A stretch of 64,000 bases of DNA from assembly GCF_001275385.1 (NCBI RefSeq), contig NZ_LGIW01000015.1:744001-808000 (forward strand), written 5' to 3'. Origin of the DNA: Exiguobacterium sp. BMC-KP. Lineage in GTDB: Bacteria; Bacillota; Bacilli; Exiguobacteriales; Exiguobacteriaceae. Each line of letters opens with the position of its first letter. The first letter of the stretch is position 1. The notes under the pieces were generated by a model. It was not told where the DNA came from and ran no database searches. It saw only the letters and a program-made list of their open reading frames with translations. The position numbers were made by a program, and so were the translations under genes. Shown in pieces: positions 1 to 7,166 of this stretch.

Positions 1-372
1 AAATGGAACGATCAATAAGAGGGCAACTGTCAGACAAAGCACCCAAAAGGATACGTTGCCTAAAAACTTACCGAAAATGATGTTTTCACGGGACGTTTTT
101 GTCGCAAGAAACCGAATCGTCTTCGACTCAATCTCTTTATTGACGCTACTGTGGGAGATGCTCGTCACGAATAAGGGAGCAGCTAAAAACAGAAGTAACA
201 TCAATCCGATGATATACGCATTGTTACCTAAACCGAGTTCACTGAGTTGCCCTTTGAACTGGCTGACGAGTTTAGCAGAACCATTCGTCACCCCGAACAA
301 GACGACGATGATCAGGATGGCACGGATGCTTTGAAAAAGTGATTTGAATTCGCGAAGCGTAATGGCAAACAT
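1..372 (-). CDS. ABC transporter permease (ABC-2 type), N-terminal part
   Basis: The gene runs off the left edge; its first 124 codons are visible. It starts MFAITLREFKSLFQ at 372, behind AGAAAGGTG. There is a first membrane segment (about residues 17-30), a hydrophilic stretch, a second segment around the LLLFLAAPLFV motif, then the cytoplasmic signature SVNKEIESKTIRFLATKTSR and the start of a third segment. That arrangement is typical of ABC-2 permeases, which pair with a separate ATPase. The ATPase is not in the window and would be expected further left. The gene lies 28 bp downstream of the DUF4064-like gene, so the two may share a transcript. The transported substrate cannot be told. Confidence 0.75.
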   Translation of the reverse strand, partial: MFAITLREFKSLFQSIRAILIIVVLFGVTNGSAKLVSQFKGQLSELGLGNNAYIIGLMLLLFLAAPLFVTSISHSSVNKEIESKTIRFLATKTSRENIIFGKFLGNVSFWVLCLTVALLLIVPF

Positions 373-400
373 ATGTAGACGCACCTTTCTCTAAGTAAAA

Positions 401-814
401 TTAATATTGTCGCGCTAGCTTCTTATTCTTCGATACATTCGTGATACCAGCAATCAAGTAAGCGATTGAACCGAAAAGTCCAGCGAGTAACGTAAAAATT
501 CCTCCGAGAATCGCCGTAATAATCAACAGCTTTCCAGCAGAACCACTTTTGCGAATCCGGACGATTGAGAAGATGCCTCCTAATGTACATAAGAGTGAGA
601 CAGCACCGATGTACAAGAAGAATTGTTGAAAGGATATGAGGATTTGAGAAGCCGTGACATCCGTGATGTTCTCGTCACGAATGAATTGATCGACCAAGTC
701 CTTCATCCCAGCGTGATCAGCAATCGATCCAGATAACAGGAAACCTCCTAAACACAATGATCCGAACAAAACGATACCGATGACAGCAAAGATGTACTCT
801 GTTGCTCTTTTCAA
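401..814 (-). CDS. DUF4064-like four-helix membrane protein
   Basis: A 137-residue protein that is mostly membrane, with four predicted helices (about residues 8-28, 61-82, 92-113 and the C-terminal glycine-rich part). The start MKRATEYIFAVIGIVLFG resembles DUF4064 proteins of Firmicutes, for which no function is known. I chose the TTG at 814 because AAGGAG lies 8 nt before it; the GTG at 823 abuts the Shine-Dalgarno and is unlikely. It precedes the ABC permease gene on the same strand with a 28 bp gap. The family call rests on N-terminal resemblance and topology only. Confidence 0.6.
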   Translation of the reverse strand: MKRATEYIFAVIGIVLFGSLCLGGFLLSGSIADHAGMKDLVDQFIRDENITDVTASQILISFQQFFLYIGAVSLLCTLGGIFSIVRIRKSGSAGKLLIITAILGGIFTLLAGLFGSIAYLIAGITNVSKNKKLARQY

Positions 815-1001
815 GTAAAACACTCCTTTTCCTTATTTTTCCTATTTGACATTCCTAAACTACCATGACTTGAATCTCTATTACAAGTGAAAAAATGAAT
901 ATATTTTAATTATTTATTGGTTAAATGTTTAATTAATATCAAAAATACTTTAACTTTGTTTAAATAAATGCTATTGTGAATACATGGGAGGGAAATGGAA
1001 A

Positions 1002-1304
1002 ATGAAGAAAGATGATGTTCCGGATTGGATTTTATCTCTAGAATTGGAAGAAGTGGAATTCGTGAAAAAATTTATCGTCAGTTCAGGTTCCTTGAAGGAG
1101 CTAGCAAAACATTATGATGTCTCCTATCCGACCGTCCGGATTCGCGTCGATCGTATTATTCAGAAAATCGAAGTGAATGAGAAAATCGAGAATGAACCGT
1201 TCATTACATATATTAAACAAATGGCAATTGAGGATCGCATTACGATTGAGGATGCAAAAAAAATAATCGGAAAATATCGACTTGAGAGGGGTAACAACGA
1301 ATGA
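1002..1304 (+). CDS. DUF2089 family protein
   Basis: A 100-residue protein with the DUF2089 pattern: an acidic start (DVPDWILSLELEEVEFVKKF), then GSLKELAKHYDVSYPTVR, which looks like a helix-turn-helix, then a basic helix. The family is thought to be DNA binding or sigma-factor-like; no target is known. The start at 1002 follows GGGAGGG by 9 nt; an in-frame ATG at 984 precedes that Shine-Dalgarno and is rejected. Its stop overlaps the start of the next gene by ATGA, so the two are translationally coupled. In related bacteria DUF2089 genes often pair with a small membrane protein gene, as here; a regulator/membrane-partner pair is my inference. Confidence 0.75.
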   Translation: MKKDDVPDWILSLELEEVEFVKKFIVSSGSLKELAKHYDVSYPTVRIRVDRIIQKIEVNEKIENEPFITYIKQMAIEDRITIEDAKKIIGKYRLERGNNE

Positions 1305-1585
1305 ACTTTATCATTTCTGCTTTATTCATCACCGTCGGATTAGGATTACAGCAACTATTATCGAGTCGAAATAATCCGTATCTTGGCGTCATTATGCCAA
1401 TTCTATTGACAATCGTCATGACATGGCGATACCTCGCTGGTGGGTACAATAGTTTTCTTGCCTATGCTTTAATTTTAGGATTCGGTTGGATTGTACTGTT
1501 AGTCGAATGGTCAAATGGTCGGAAATCTTTTAAAAGGCAGCAAGAAAAAGAACTAGAGCGGATGCGTGTGCACGATACATTATGA
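1301..1585 (+). CDS. small membrane protein coupled to the DUF2089 gene
   Basis: A 94-residue protein with three predicted membrane segments (about residues 2-20, 27-45 and 50-68) and a basic, charged cytoplasmic tail (WSNGRKSFKRQQEKELERMR). It overlaps the preceding gene by 4 bp and is followed by an intrinsic terminator, so the two form a two-gene operon. I do not recognise the family. Partnership with the DUF2089 protein is inferred from the overlap alone. Confidence 0.65.
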   Translation: MNFIISALFITVGLGLQQLLSSRNNPYLGVIMPILLTIVMTWRYLAGGYNSFLAYALILGFGWIVLLVEWSNGRKSFKRQQEKELERMRVHDTL

Positions 1586-1614
1586 TGGGGAGCATACATA
1601 TTTTCTATAGGAAG

Positions 1615-1640
1615 ACGACTTAAAAGAGGTCGTTTTTTTA
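1615..1640 (+). terminator. intrinsic terminator of the DUF2089 operon
   Basis: A 7-bp stem (ACGACTT / AGGTCGT with one G-U pair) and a 5-nt loop, followed by a run of seven T. Confidence 0.75.
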
Positions 1641-1770
1641 GTAAACAGAAAAGAAAGATACTGCAGATCAAAGCATACAAACAGGTAAAGTAATGATTGT
1701 CAAAAGAAGCAAACGACTTTAACTTCTTCAATACAGAGTCTACGAATTCTAAAAAAAGTGAGTGGAAAAA

Positions 1771-2382
1771 ATGAACCGTAAAATAATGACTTTCTTAACA
1801 GTATTGAGTGTTACTTTAACTAGTTCCTTCATGTATGTGGTATCTGCGGGTGGAAAACAAAAGACGCTCACGCAACAACAAAAAAATCAATATTATGAAC
1901 AGTATACGATCATACTAAAGACCATAAATAAAAAGTACCAAAACGCAGAACTAGAACTAATCGAACAAAAGGATTTCAAAGAAAACGATTGGGTGACACC
2001 GAAACGTTTTCAAAAATTAGTTGATCAGCGAGTACAAGTAGAGTTCGGATCGACATTCGATTTCTCTGAAAAAGAAGCTTACTCCAAATCAAAATCGGTT
2101 CATGCAAAAGGGACGTCAGTCGCTATTTCGATCACTGGTACATTTGATACAGAACTTCGTGAGGAGGCAGGAAGACAAGTCTTTGACACTCTCACGTCTA
2201 TGACGTCAAAACCTTCATCGAGTAAGGGGACATGGACGCAGCTTGGGTATAACACTACTTTGATGGATGGCGGAAGAGCATACGATGTGACGGTCAGTGG
2301 GGAATTCATTCAACATGGTATTTCTTCCAAACATAACATTTCACTGGAGTTTTATTGTAGCGCAGAAGGTGCAATCAATTAA
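1771..2382 (+). CDS. secreted protein of unknown function
   Basis: A 203-residue protein with a Sec-type signal peptide: MNRKIMTF, a hydrophobic core to about residue 24, and a likely cleavage after VVSA. No lipobox cysteine is present, so it should be released or held at the wall. The mature part is rich in Lys, Gln and Thr and has no recognisable motif. The ATG at 1771 was chosen over the in-frame GTG at 1762 because the weak GAGTGG site fits it better. It is preceded and followed by terminators and so appears monocistronic. Confidence 0.6.
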   Translation: MNRKIMTFLTVLSVTLTSSFMYVVSAGGKQKTLTQQQKNQYYEQYTIILKTINKKYQNAELELIEQKDFKENDWVTPKRFQKLVDQRVQVEFGSTFDFSEKEAYSKSKSVHAKGTSVAISITGTFDTELREEAGRQVFDTLTSMTSKPSSSKGTWTQLGYNTTLMDGGRAYDVTVSGEFIQHGISSKHNISLEFYCSAEGAIN

Positions 2383-2441
2383 TTCAATAATTTTTTTAAG
2401 CAGAACAATAAGAGGCACTGATATGTATCATAAATGGTAGA

Positions 2442-2480
2442 TAAAAGAGACTCTTGCATAAGGTGTAAGCGTCTCTTTTA
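2442..2480 (+). terminator. hairpin terminator after the secreted protein gene
   Basis: A perfect 10-bp stem, TAAAAGAGAC / GTCTCTTTTA, with a 19-nt loop. The 3' arm itself supplies the T-rich end. Confidence 0.65.
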
Positions 2481-2596
2481 ACTGCCTTCATACGTTAAAG
2501 AAGCAAGGCAATCGACAAGTGACTTCGACATTTTTTCACAAAAATCATACGTATGATATACTAATTTATGTAAAATTTCGAAAAGAGGTGAATGAT

Positions 2597-2824
2597 ATGG
2601 ATGATAAAACACAAAAAACCTTACGGATGTGGCTGAGTATTCCTAGATGGATGCGTACTCTTGTTCCGGTTCTCATATCTTTACTTGTTGTACTCGGTGC
2701 AATTTTTAAAGCAGTAGAGATGCTGATTCATCCTACTTCACTTTCGATTTCACTCTCGGATCTAGTGATTTGTTTCATCCCGTCCCTTGTTTTAACTGTA
2801 GTGATTATTAAAAATACGAAGTAA
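2597..2824 (+). CDS. small two-helix membrane protein
   Basis: A 75-residue protein starting MDDKTQKTLRMWLSIPRWMR, with two predicted membrane helices and a very short C-terminus (IIKNTK). The start at 2597 follows AGAGGTG by 6 nt; the longer reading from 2519 has no Shine-Dalgarno and adds an unlikely N-terminus. It lies 37 bp before another small membrane protein gene and probably shares its transcript. Not a recognised family. Confidence 0.55.
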   Translation: MDDKTQKTLRMWLSIPRWMRTLVPVLISLLVVLGAIFKAVEMLIHPTSLSISLSDLVICFIPSLVLTVVIIKNTK

Positions 2825-2861
2825 TCGACAGAACACTCATATGTATAAAGGAGATGAGACG

Positions 2862-3038
2862 ATGGATCCGCGTAAGAAAAAAGTATATTTTGTTGGATAT
2901 ATTCTCTTTTTAATCGTGCTATTGATAGATTATTTGTTCGTCCCGAATACAACGTTTTATTCTGTCTTATGGGTGCTGCTTAGTCTTTTCATGGCATTTA
3001 ACATTTATCTGTTCTTTCTTAAACCCAAAACGGATTGA
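2862..3038 (+). CDS. small two-helix membrane protein
   Basis: A 58-residue protein (MDPRKKKVYFVGYILF start) with a basic N-terminus and two membrane helices, ending FLKPKTD. The start is set by AAAGGAGATGA just upstream. Probably co-transcribed with the preceding small membrane protein gene; ends ahead of a strong bidirectional hairpin. Function unknown. Confidence 0.55.
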   Translation: MDPRKKKVYFVGYILFLIVLLIDYLFVPNTTFYSVLWVLLSLFMAFNIYLFFLKPKTD

Positions 3039-3112
3039 GAAAGAGCTGAAGTCATTTTTAGTAATTCGCTAGTCTAGAAAACAGCCATATTCGAATTATT
3101 AGGATGTAAAAG

Positions 3113-3154
3113 AAGAGGGTTAATCATTTCAATGACGAAATGATTAACCCTCTT
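3113..3154. terminator. bidirectional terminator between convergent genes
   Basis: A perfect 17-bp inverted repeat (AAGAGGGTTAATCATTT and its complement) with an 8-nt loop. It lies between the end of the plus-strand small genes and the end of the minus-strand isomerase-kinase gene, so it can serve both. Confidence 0.85.
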
Positions 3155-3187
3155 TACTTTGATTAAATAAGATAAGTGATGTGTTGC

Positions 3188-4990
3188 TTACTCTACTCTA
3201 TCTAGAGCAGCAGCTCCGATGACGCCTGCCTGTCCTTTCAATTCGGCAAGACGGATATCGATTTTTGAACGAAGGGACGGATATACAAGTTCCCGAACAC
3301 GTTCCAGCAACGCTTCCCAGTATAACTCAGCAGATCCCGTAACACCTCCTCCAACGACGATGACTTCCGGATCAATCGTGTGGATAATGTTCGCAAGTCC
3401 AGTGGCTAGATGATTAATAAACCGATCCCGCTCTTGCGGATGGGCGAGTAATCTCTCAATGGACGAGGCATTTAGTTCAAAGGCGCGTGACTGTAGTGCT
3501 GTACCACTGGCATATCCCTCAAGTGATCCTCTATTTAACACAGGGTGCACGGGACCTGATGAGTCGATAATCGTATTGCCAATCTCACCAGCGTATCCAT
3601 TAGCTCCACGGATCAGTTTTTGCTCATAGACATAACCTCCGCCTATTCCTGTACTGACAGTAACATAGTAGACAGATGATGAGTGACGTCCTGCACCGTA
3701 TAACGCTTCACCGAGAGCCGCAGCATTAGCATCGTTCTCAAGCGAGACAGGTAAATCGAAGGCAGAGGAGAGTGGAGTTACTAGGTCGACCTCATCCCAT
3801 CCTGGTAAATTTGGTGGAGATAACAGAAGTCCAGTTTTTGCATCGAGAGGACCGGGGGCAGCAATTCCGATGTTCGACAGGTCGAATTCTTCTGAAAAAA
3901 CGTGTATTGCGTGCTTGATATTCAATAGCGTCTGGGATGGCCCTGCCATTGGATTGGTCGGGAACGATAGCTGTTTAATGATTTTATGTTGATCGACAAC
4001 AGCGACACGAGTCTGCGTCCCACCGAGATCGATACCGATTCGATGTAGGGTTGTTGTTTTTAGAGAAGGACCTGTGATCAAGACGATCCCGTTTCCTTTG
4101 ATGAGAAATGTGCTATCTGCCGGAAGAATCGCAGTCACTCCAACAGACAGGAGGACGTGATCCAATTCAATCGTCCCTTCGATGACTGTAATGACGCGAA
4201 ATAGAGGGCTTGAATCTAACTTATGCATCGTTCTAATCGTCCATTCTTCGACAAAGAAGTCCGGTGTCTGCGTTAATCTCTTACGAAAAGGAGTGAGCAT
4301 GACGGTAGGCTCTGTGTACTGAAAATGGGGGAAACGAATCACGCGACGGGCTTGTGCCAGATGGAGTGGCCGCTTCTCTCCAGACACTGGGTCAGGCCGG
4401 TCATAATCATATAGTCGATAGGTTGTATCTGAATTTTGCTGGATTTCAAGTACGACGCAACCTTTTGTCAATGCATGTACTGTTCCAGCTGGTACATAGA
4501 AAAAATCGCCTTTAGAAATCGGGACATGCTGAAGGGATTCTAGAAAAGTGCCTTGACGAATGGCTTCATCAAGATCAAAGGGAGAGAAGAAGGAATGTCC
4601 ATATATGAGGGATGCGTCTTCCGGACAGTCCACGATATACCAGCATTCATTTTTTCCGAATGGTTGCTGTTCATAACGTTTGGCATCCATGTCGCTTGGG
4701 TGCACTTGAACGGATAAGTCCTCCGCAGCATCAATCCATTTTAACAACAGTGGAAAATCAGAGTTGGTCTCCATGCCAAAGATTTCAGGGTGATTTGACC
4801 ATAATTCTTCTAAGGTGAGTCCCATCTTTGGACCTGACTGGACGCGTGACATGCCGTTTGGATGACTCGCTACTGTCCAGACTTCTCCCGTCCGTTGTTC
4901 TTCAGGTATCGAAAATCCGTACTCTTGAAGCTTCTGTCCGCCCCAGATTCGGTCTTTTAAAAGCGGCGTAAGATAAATTGGTTTTGGCAT
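3188..4990 (-). CDS. manA: bifunctional mannose-6-phosphate isomerase - ROK sugar kinase fusion
   Basis: A single 600-residue protein. Residues 1-about 310 are a class I mannose-6-phosphate isomerase (mannose-6-P to fructose-6-P) with the zinc ligands visible: Q95 and H97 in QVHPSD, E115 in GKNECWY and H172 in AGTVHA. From about 317 (RIGIDLGGTQTR) to the end it is a ROK-family hexokinase/fructokinase with the ATP loop DLGGT, END at 418-420 and STGIGGG. The usual ROK zinc site (CxCGxxGC) is absent: the region reads HPVLNRGSLEGYASG. In Bacillus the same two activities are the separate genes gmuF and gmuE. AAGGAGGA precedes the ATG. It is divergent from the PTS genes and shares their control region. 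Both domains look intact; the sugar specificity of the kinase is not known. Confidence 0.9.
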   Translation of the reverse strand: MPKPIYLTPLLKDRIWGGQKLQEYGFSIPEEQRTGEVWTVASHPNGMSRVQSGPKMGLTLEELWSNHPEIFGMETNSDFPLLLKWIDAAEDLSVQVHPSDMDAKRYEQQPFGKNECWYIVDCPEDASLIYGHSFFSPFDLDEAIRQGTFLESLQHVPISKGDFFYVPAGTVHALTKGCVVLEIQQNSDTTYRLYDYDRPDPVSGEKRPLHLAQARRVIRFPHFQYTEPTVMLTPFRKRLTQTPDFFVEEWTIRTMHKLDSSPLFRVITVIEGTIELDHVLLSVGVTAILPADSTFLIKGNGIVLITGPSLKTTTLHRIGIDLGGTQTRVAVVDQHKIIKQLSFPTNPMAGPSQTLLNIKHAIHVFSEEFDLSNIGIAAPGPLDAKTGLLLSPPNLPGWDEVDLVTPLSSAFDLPVSLENDANAAALGEALYGAGRHSSSVYYVTVSTGIGGGYVYEQKLIRGANGYAGEIGNTIIDSSGPVHPVLNRGSLEGYASGTALQSRAFELNASSIERLLAHPQERDRFINHLATGLANIIHTIDPEVIVVGGGVTGSAELYWEALLERVRELVYPSLRSKIDIRLAELKGQAGVIGAAALDRVE

Positions 4991-5067
4991 ACAAATTCCT
5001 CCTTCATCGTATTTTCATAAACAACTCTACACTTTTATGAAATAAAAATAAACAAATTAATTATCAA

Positions 5068-5077
5068 GTATAGACAT
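5068..5077. promoter_or_regulatory. probable GntR (GmuR-type) operator in the divergent region
   Basis: GTATAGACAT here recurs, inverted, inside the palindrome at 8643-8660 directly before the GntR gene. It overlaps the -35 box of the PTS promoter, so binding would block initiation. Operator identity is inferred from the shared sequence and position. Confidence 0.55.
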
Positions 5078-5098
5078 GGGATAATTAATCCGTATAAT
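5071..5098 (+). promoter_or_regulatory. sigma-A promoter of the PTS operon
   Basis: -35 TAGACA (5071-5076), 16-bp spacer, perfect -10 TATAAT (5093-5098). The start would be near 5105, leaving a leader of about 33 nt before the IIB gene. Confidence 0.7.
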
Positions 5099-5104
5099 CA
5101 AAGT

Positions 5105-5118
5105 TGTAAGCGATTACA
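5105..5118. promoter_or_regulatory. cre site (CcpA catabolite repression)
   Basis: TGTAAGCGATTACA matches the cre consensus TGWAANCGNTNWCA at every defined position. It covers the expected transcription start, the usual place for CcpA repression, and implies that the locus is shut off by preferred sugars. It may also affect the divergent isomerase-kinase gene. Confidence 0.85.
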
Positions 5119-5137
5119 AATGAGGAGGAAATTTTAG

Positions 5138-5434
5138 ATGAAAAAAATCATGTTGGCGTGTAGTTCAGGGATGTCGACAAGCATCCTGGTGTCAAAGATG
5201 CAGGAACATGCGAAAGAACTCGGGGAAGAAGCTAAGATTTGGGCAGTTGGACAAGATCAGGCAATGAAGGAAATGGAGGGTGCGGATGTCATCTTGATTG
5301 GACCACAAATGCGATTTCTACTATCAAAATTTCAGCAAGCGACAGAGAAACCGGTCGAAGTCATCGATATGATGGCATATGGGATGGCGGACGGAAAAGC
5401 AGCTTACGAACAAGCTGTGAAGTTAATGGGGTGA
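5138..5434 (+). CDS. gmuB: PTS lactose/cellobiose-family IIB component
   Basis: A 98-residue soluble phosphocarrier. Cys8 in the LACSSGMSTS loop is the phosphorylated residue; it receives phosphate from IIA and gives it to the sugar carried by IIC. Length and motif are typical of cellobiose/oligomannoside IIB proteins. AGGAGGA precedes the ATG. It is the first gene of a IIB-IIA-IIC-glycosidase operon in the Bacillus gmuBACD order. The symbol follows that gene order; true substrate (mannobiose, cellobiose or another beta-glucoside) is not settled. Confidence 0.9.
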   Translation: MKKIMLACSSGMSTSILVSKMQEHAKELGEEAKIWAVGQDQAMKEMEGADVILIGPQMRFLLSKFQQATEKPVEVIDMMAYGMADGKAAYEQAVKLMG

Positions 5435-5439
5435 ACGAT

Positions 5440-5769
5440 ATGCAGACAAATGAACAGACGATGGAGCAAATCGCATTCACGATGATCCTACACAGTGGAA
5501 ATGCAAGAAGTACGATTCGTGAAGCAATCGAAGTGTACAAAGATGGCACATTCGAAGACTTCGAACTTTTGTTAGCAAATGCGAGATCTCAATTGCAAGA
5601 AGCGCACCAAGTGCACTTTAGTCAGGTTCAGAAAGAAGCAAGCGGTGAACCAACCACCCTTTCCTTACTGTTATTACATGCTGAAGATCACCTCATGTCG
5701 ACGCAGACGATGCTTGATTTAACGACCGGACTCATCGAACTCATGGAACATAAGTTTTCCAAAAAATAA
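5440..5769 (+). CDS. gmuA: PTS lactose/cellobiose-family IIA component
   Basis: A 109-residue all-helical IIA protein. His80 in HAEDHLM is the residue phosphorylated by HPr. It begins only 5 bp after IIB, with a GGGGTGA site overlapping the IIB stop, so translation is probably coupled. An in-frame extension back to 5239 overlaps IIB and is only an open frame. Confidence 0.9.
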   Translation: MQTNEQTMEQIAFTMILHSGNARSTIREAIEVYKDGTFEDFELLLANARSQLQEAHQVHFSQVQKEASGEPTTLSLLLLHAEDHLMSTQTMLDLTTGLIELMEHKFSKK

Positions 5770-5784
5770 TAAGGAGTGTTTGAA

Positions 5785-7122
5785 ATGACTGAGAATAGTA
5801 AGTGGTTTGATTTGCTAAGTCGTTTTTTGATGCCGATGGCGGCATTTTTGAACAATAGTCGTTACTTGCAGACGTTACGTGATGCATTCATGCTTGCTTT
5901 TCCGATTACGATGTTTGGTTCCTTGATTGTCGTCGTCGCGAATCTACCGTTCCTTGATAAGTTCATGTCCCCGGGTGTCTTGGATGCCTTTAAGACATCA
6001 CTTGGAAACGCTCCATCCGCCACAATGGGCATCATGTCATTGTTCGTCGTATTCGGTATCGGCTATTATCTGTCTAAAAGTTATGAGGTCGAAGCTGTAT
6101 TCGGTGGTGTCATCGCACTTGTTTCGTTTTTATTACTTACTCCTTTCTTTGTTTCAATCGAAAATGTCGCCGATCCAGTAGGCAACGTCATCCCACTCGA
6201 CCGTCTCGGCGCAAAGGGCATGTTCCTAGCCATGATCACGGGATTCCTAGCAGGAGAGATTTATCGCTTCATCGTTCAAAAAAACTGGACGATCAAAATG
6301 CCTGCTGGTGTGCCGACAGCAGTCGCCAAATCGTTCTCTGCCCTTGTCCCGGCATTACTTACGCTCACCGTATTCCTCGGTATTAACATTGCCGTCACTT
6401 CACTGTTAGATACGAACTTACACGATCTCATCTTCAATCTTGTTCAAAAACCACTCGTCAATCTAGGGAACGGACTCTTCCCGACATTAATCGCCATCTT
6501 CTTTGTTCAACTGTTCTGGTTTTTTGGATTGCACGGACAAGTCATCGTCAACTCGGTCATGGATCCGATTTGGAATACACTATCCCTTGAAAACTTGAAT
6601 GCGTACACGTCGAACGGAGAAATTCCGAACATCATCAGTAAACAATTCATCGAGATCTACACGGTTGGAATTGGTGGTTCCGGCTCGACACTCGCTGTCG
6701 TGGTTGCCATCTTGTTATTCATGCGATCGAAACAGATGAAACAAATTGGAAAGCTGTCAATCGGACCTGGTATTTTCAACGTCAATGAACCGATGATCTT
6801 TGGACTACCAATCGTCATGAATCCATTGATCATGATTCCATGGATTGTCGCACCACTGATTACGGTGACGGTGACGTACTTCGCGATGTCAACGGGGATC
6901 GTTCCACCTCCGACTGGTGTTGCTGTACCTTGGACCGTCCCGATGTTCATCAGTGGGATGATGGCAACGAATTCGCTAGCCGGAGGGCTACTACAACTAG
7001 TCAACTTTGCAATCATCATGGCAGTCTGGTTCCCGTTCCTCGTCTTCATTGACCGATTGAATTTGAAGAAAGAACGGGAAGAAGCGAATACTACACAAGA
7101 GAAAAATCAACAGATCGGATAA
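5785..7122 (+). CDS. gmuC: PTS lactose/cellobiose-family IIC permease
   Basis: A 445-residue integral membrane permease with about ten hydrophobic segments and the NVNEPMIFGLPIVMNP signature of the lactose/cellobiose IIC family. It carries the disaccharide across the membrane while IIB phosphorylates it. The ATG at 5785 is 8 nt after AAGGAG; the GTG at 5776 lies inside the Shine-Dalgarno. It sits 15 bp after IIA. The last 20 residues are a charged cytoplasmic tail. Confidence 0.9.
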   Translation: MTENSKWFDLLSRFLMPMAAFLNNSRYLQTLRDAFMLAFPITMFGSLIVVVANLPFLDKFMSPGVLDAFKTSLGNAPSATMGIMSLFVVFGIGYYLSKSYEVEAVFGGVIALVSFLLLTPFFVSIENVADPVGNVIPLDRLGAKGMFLAMITGFLAGEIYRFIVQKNWTIKMPAGVPTAVAKSFSALVPALLTLTVFLGINIAVTSLLDTNLHDLIFNLVQKPLVNLGNGLFPTLIAIFFVQLFWFFGLHGQVIVNSVMDPIWNTLSLENLNAYTSNGEIPNIISKQFIEIYTVGIGGSGSTLAVVVAILLFMRSKQMKQIGKLSIGPGIFNVNEPMIFGLPIVMNPLIMIPWIVAPLITVTVTYFAMSTGIVPPPTGVAVPWTVPMFISGMMATNSLAGGLLQLVNFAIIMAVWFPFLVFIDRLNLKKEREEANTTQEKNQQIG

Positions 7123-7166
7123 CGTCTACCGGATGAGTGAAAAATAAGAGATAGGATGTGCTAATA

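Noticed and set aside
56-334. Plus-strand open frame of 92 codons
   Set aside because: Reverse shadow of the ABC permease gene, which has a proper start, Shine-Dalgarno and membrane pattern.
2524-2562. Possible promoter TCGACA / TATACT before the small membrane genes
   Set aside because: Spacing is 26 bp, or 21 bp to the alternative TATGAT; too long for a convincing sigma-A promoter.
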